Part shown: in pieces, positions 5,381 through 7,249 of the stretch
Layout of the letters: the number at the start of each line of letters is the position of its first letter
Numbering within the stretch: the stretch's first letter is position 1
Source: an uncultured Bacilli bacterium
GTDB taxonomy: Bacteria; Bacillota_I; Bacilli_A; RF39; UBA660
Length of the DNA stretch: 7,249 bases
Direction: 5' to 3'
Assembly: GCA_948801035.1 (NCBI GenBank)
Contig: CAQHJP010000024.1
Location: forward strand, 1 to 7,249
Program-made: the position numbers and the translations under genes
The notes under the pieces: generated by a model
The model's input: only the letters and a program-made list of their open reading frames with translations
Databases searched by the model: none
Told to the model about the DNA's origin: nothing

Positions 5381-6487
5381 ATGAATAAAAGTTATAAAAA
5401 GGGATTTATTTTTGCAGAATTAGTTGCAGTTTCGGTAACAATTATAACAGTTTTATTAGTTATATATATACAATTTGTTAGTGTTAATGATAGTTATAAA
5501 AGATCATTTACATACAATAATGTAGATAAACTTTATCTAGTAGATGAGTTTAGAAGTTATATTAATACAGAAACTACTTATTTAAATAGTGTATACAATT
5601 TAGTAGATACAAATAAATATGTGGATATTACTAGTTGTGGGGATGTTATTGAAAATGTTTATTGTAGAAATTTAGTCTCAAGTATAGATGCAAAAAAAAT
5701 AGTTATTACACATATTAATACTAAAGAATTTTATGAATTTGTAAAAGATAATGAAGATTTTTCATCTAAATTTAAAGAGTATTTAAAAACAACTTCTAAT
5801 AAAGAAGAGTCTGGATATAAAATTATAATTGAATTTAATGATTCAGAAATTGCTACTTTAAAATTAAATGTGGATATACATTTTTCTGATGGACAAGTTG
5901 TTTATTATAATCCTATTTTAGACGAAAAATGTAATGACGGTGATGCAAATTGTATGAAATGGTATGCGTTTTTAGATAATTCTACTCATTATATAAGATT
6001 AATACTTGATCATAATTTAATTCCTAGAATTCCATTTGAAAAAGAGGTAGGTCCATTAAAAACTTTTGCTTCTGTAGAATTAAATAATATTACTTCATCA
6101 TGGAAAGTAAAACCAAGAAATATTACACTTGATGAAGTAGTAGCATTAACAAAATCTACTTTTGATTTAAGTAATATAACTTTAGAAAATATAAATTTAC
6201 CTTTATTTTATTTTGATCAGAATGCTAGTACATATCATTATTTATTTGATAATTTATATGAATCAGTTAATTATGGAGGACTTATTAGTGATGATAATTT
6301 ATATAATGCTTATAATGAAACAGCAAATGAAGGTAATATATACGGTTACTGGGTAGATGGTAGTGATATAGAAGGCAGAGAAATATCTGTTGATCGTTCT
6401 GGTGCAATTTTTATAATACAAAATAGTGATGAAAATGTTGGTGTAAGACCGGTAATAGAAGTAGATAAGAATAAAATAAAGGAGTAA
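5381..6487 (+). CDS. Large prepilin-like protein with C-terminal GVRPVI-type surface domain
   Basis: A 368-residue protein with a class III prepilin signal: basic leader ending KKG, then FIFAEL (cut after G8, Glu at +5), and a hydrophobic helix to about residue 33. Cysteines at 86 and 95 could form one disulphide. Cysteines 184 and 191 flank the motif CNDGDANCMKWYAF, which, with LILDHN (207-212) and the C-terminal GVRPVIEVDK (354-363), I recall from repetitive surface proteins of uncultured low-GC Firmicutes (resembling DUF6273-type domains). Such modules usually face outward, so this looks like a minor or tip pilin carrying a ligand-binding domain; the role is inferred. It is much longer than a typical pilin (120-180 residues). 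The start is supported by AAAGGAG (5367-5373) with 7-nt spacing. It is followed after 3 bp by another prepilin gene and is divergent from the pilus ATPase gene. Confidence 0.85.
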   Translation: MNKSYKKGFIFAELVAVSVTIITVLLVIYIQFVSVNDSYKRSFTYNNVDKLYLVDEFRSYINTETTYLNSVYNLVDTNKYVDITSCGDVIENVYCRNLVSSIDAKKIVITHINTKEFYEFVKDNEDFSSKFKEYLKTTSNKEESGYKIIIEFNDSEIATLKLNVDIHFSDGQVVYYNPILDEKCNDGDANCMKWYAFLDNSTHYIRLILDHNLIPRIPFEKEVGPLKTFASVELNNITSSWKVKPRNITLDEVVALTKSTFDLSNITLENINLPLFYFDQNASTYHYLFDNLYESVNYGGLISDDNLYNAYNETANEGNIYGYWVDGSDIEGREISVDRSGAIFIIQNSDENVGVRPVIEVDKNKIKE

Positions 6488-6490
6488 TTT

Positions 6491-7249
6491 ATGAATAAAA
6501 AAGGTATAACAGTAGTTGAGTTAGTAGTAACGTTTTCACTTACTATTACAGTTGCAATATTTTTAATACAAATTATTTTAACGGTATCAAAATTATATAC
6601 TAAAAATGGTATAAAAACTGAGATGCTTAATAAAAAATCTATTATTAGTAATGAGATTAATACTAAATTTAGAAATAGTGCTATAGATAGTATAGAAGTT
6701 TGTGGTGATGATTGTTATGTGTTTAAATATACTGATACAACATCAAGTACTTTAAAGATAGAAAATGATTTACTTACATTTGGTGATTTTGCAACTAAAT
6801 TTTCTTCAAGTGGTATCAATTTAGATTTAATATATGGTCCAACAGTACAAAATTATTTAAATGATTCAATTTTTAAATTAACAATTAGCGGAGATTATCC
6901 TATTAATATAATTTATCAATTTGATAAAGATACTAGTAGAATTGATGAGTTTTTTACAGATAATGAAGAGGTAAAACCTGAAGAACCAATTAAAATAACC
7001 AAAGTATATGCAGTAATATATAGTGATGGAACAGATACAGTACTTGCACTTAACTCAAATGGAAATGTAGATAGTAATAAAACAATATTAATGGATGCAA
7101 TAGAAATAAATAGTAATGGTTATATAAGAGAAACAGATAGACCATATAATAATTATAAAGACAGTATAACAAAAATAGTAATTGAAGATATAATAGTACC
7201 AACCTCAACATCATATTGGTTTTCAGGCTTTTCAAATTTGACTAATATA
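6491..7249 (+). CDS. Prepilin-like protein with C-terminal BspA/DUF285-like domain, 3' partial
   Basis: 253 codons are open to the window edge, with no stop. The N-terminus MNKKG then ITVVEL is a class III prepilin signal (cut after G5, Glu at +5) with a hydrophobic helix to about residue 32. A pilin-like region with one close Cys pair (C71, C75) extends to about 155, followed by a short Glu/Pro-rich linker (about 159-167). From about 171 (KVYAVIYSDGTDTVLAL) to the end (VPTSTSYWFSGFSNLTNI) the sequence resembles the lead-in of BspA-type leucine-rich surface proteins (DUF285), in which the YWF-GF-NLT segment precedes the repeats; further repeats probably lie beyond the window. AAAGGAG at 6478-6484, 6 nt before the ATG, lies inside the previous gene's end, and the intergenic gap is 3 bp, so the two prepilins are co-transcribed. 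The role as an adhesive minor pilin is inferred. Confidence 0.85.
   Translation, partial: MNKKGITVVELVVTFSLTITVAIFLIQIILTVSKLYTKNGIKTEMLNKKSIISNEINTKFRNSAIDSIEVCGDDCYVFKYTDTTSSTLKIENDLLTFGDFATKFSSSGINLDLIYGPTVQNYLNDSIFKLTISGDYPINIIYQFDKDTSRIDEFFTDNEEVKPEEPIKITKVYAVIYSDGTDTVLALNSNGNVDSNKTILMDAIEINSNGYIRETDRPYNNYKDSITKIVIEDIIVPTSTSYWFSGFSNLTNI

Noticed and set aside
7050..7235. 61-codon minus-strand ORF, Leu/Tyr-rich
   Set aside because: It is antisense to the prepilin gene at 6491-7249, has no ribosome binding site, and its composition is what results from reverse-reading an AT-rich gene.

Overview
The window comes from a very AT-rich, low-GC Gram-positive-type bacterium (Bacillota; plausibly an uncultured gut member of the Bacilli, RF39/Erysipelotrichales-like). 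This placement is an inference from base composition, AGGAGG-type ribosome binding sites, U-rich intrinsic terminators, and the gene families. The standard genetic code fits: every tryptophan codon I counted in the genes (eleven) is TGG, so TGA is not being used for Trp as in Mollicutes.

Layout from left to right. (1) Positions 1-1335: the 3' part of a class-B asparagine synthetase-like amidotransferase, open at the left edge. (2) 1368-3635: a tight four-gene unit of a small type IV pilin-like protein, the tRNA epoxyqueuosine reductase QueH, undecaprenyl-diphosphatase UppP, and an unrecognised 164-residue protein. Gaps are 1-10 bp and the unit ends in an intrinsic terminator that overlaps the last stop codon. 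(3) 3636-3998: a non-coding-looking gap that holds a compact, apparently complete type I toxin-antitoxin-like locus. (4) 3999-5291, minus strand: a GspE/PilB-type pilus assembly ATPase with its own promoter and terminator. (5) 5381-7249: two larger prepilin-like proteins whose C-terminal domains resemble surface or adhesin modules. The second runs off the right edge.

The most interesting part is region 3. Its plus-strand transcript would start at about 3700 (extended -10 promoter), carry a Shine-Dalgarno sequence buried in a hairpin, encode a 29-residue hydrophobic peptide with lysines at both ends, and stop at a terminator at 3884-3924. The first 28 nt of the transcript are complementary to the terminator hairpin (27 base pairs). 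On the opposite strand a promoter-like sequence at 3981-3953 faces into the 3' end of this gene. A hairpin followed by seven T's, placed exactly at the peptide stop codon, would end an antisense RNA of about 115 nt. This is the 3'-overlapping convergent layout known from txpA/RatA and bsrG/SR4 of Bacillus subtilis, but I do not recognise the peptide sequence.

The pilus genes belong together: an extension ATPase plus three prepilins with class III signal peptides (short basic leader, Gly or Ala before cleavage, Glu at +5). The ATPase and the 368-residue prepilin diverge from an 89-bp spacer in which two -10 boxes overlap on opposite strands. No platform protein (PilC/GspF) or prepilin peptidase is in the window.
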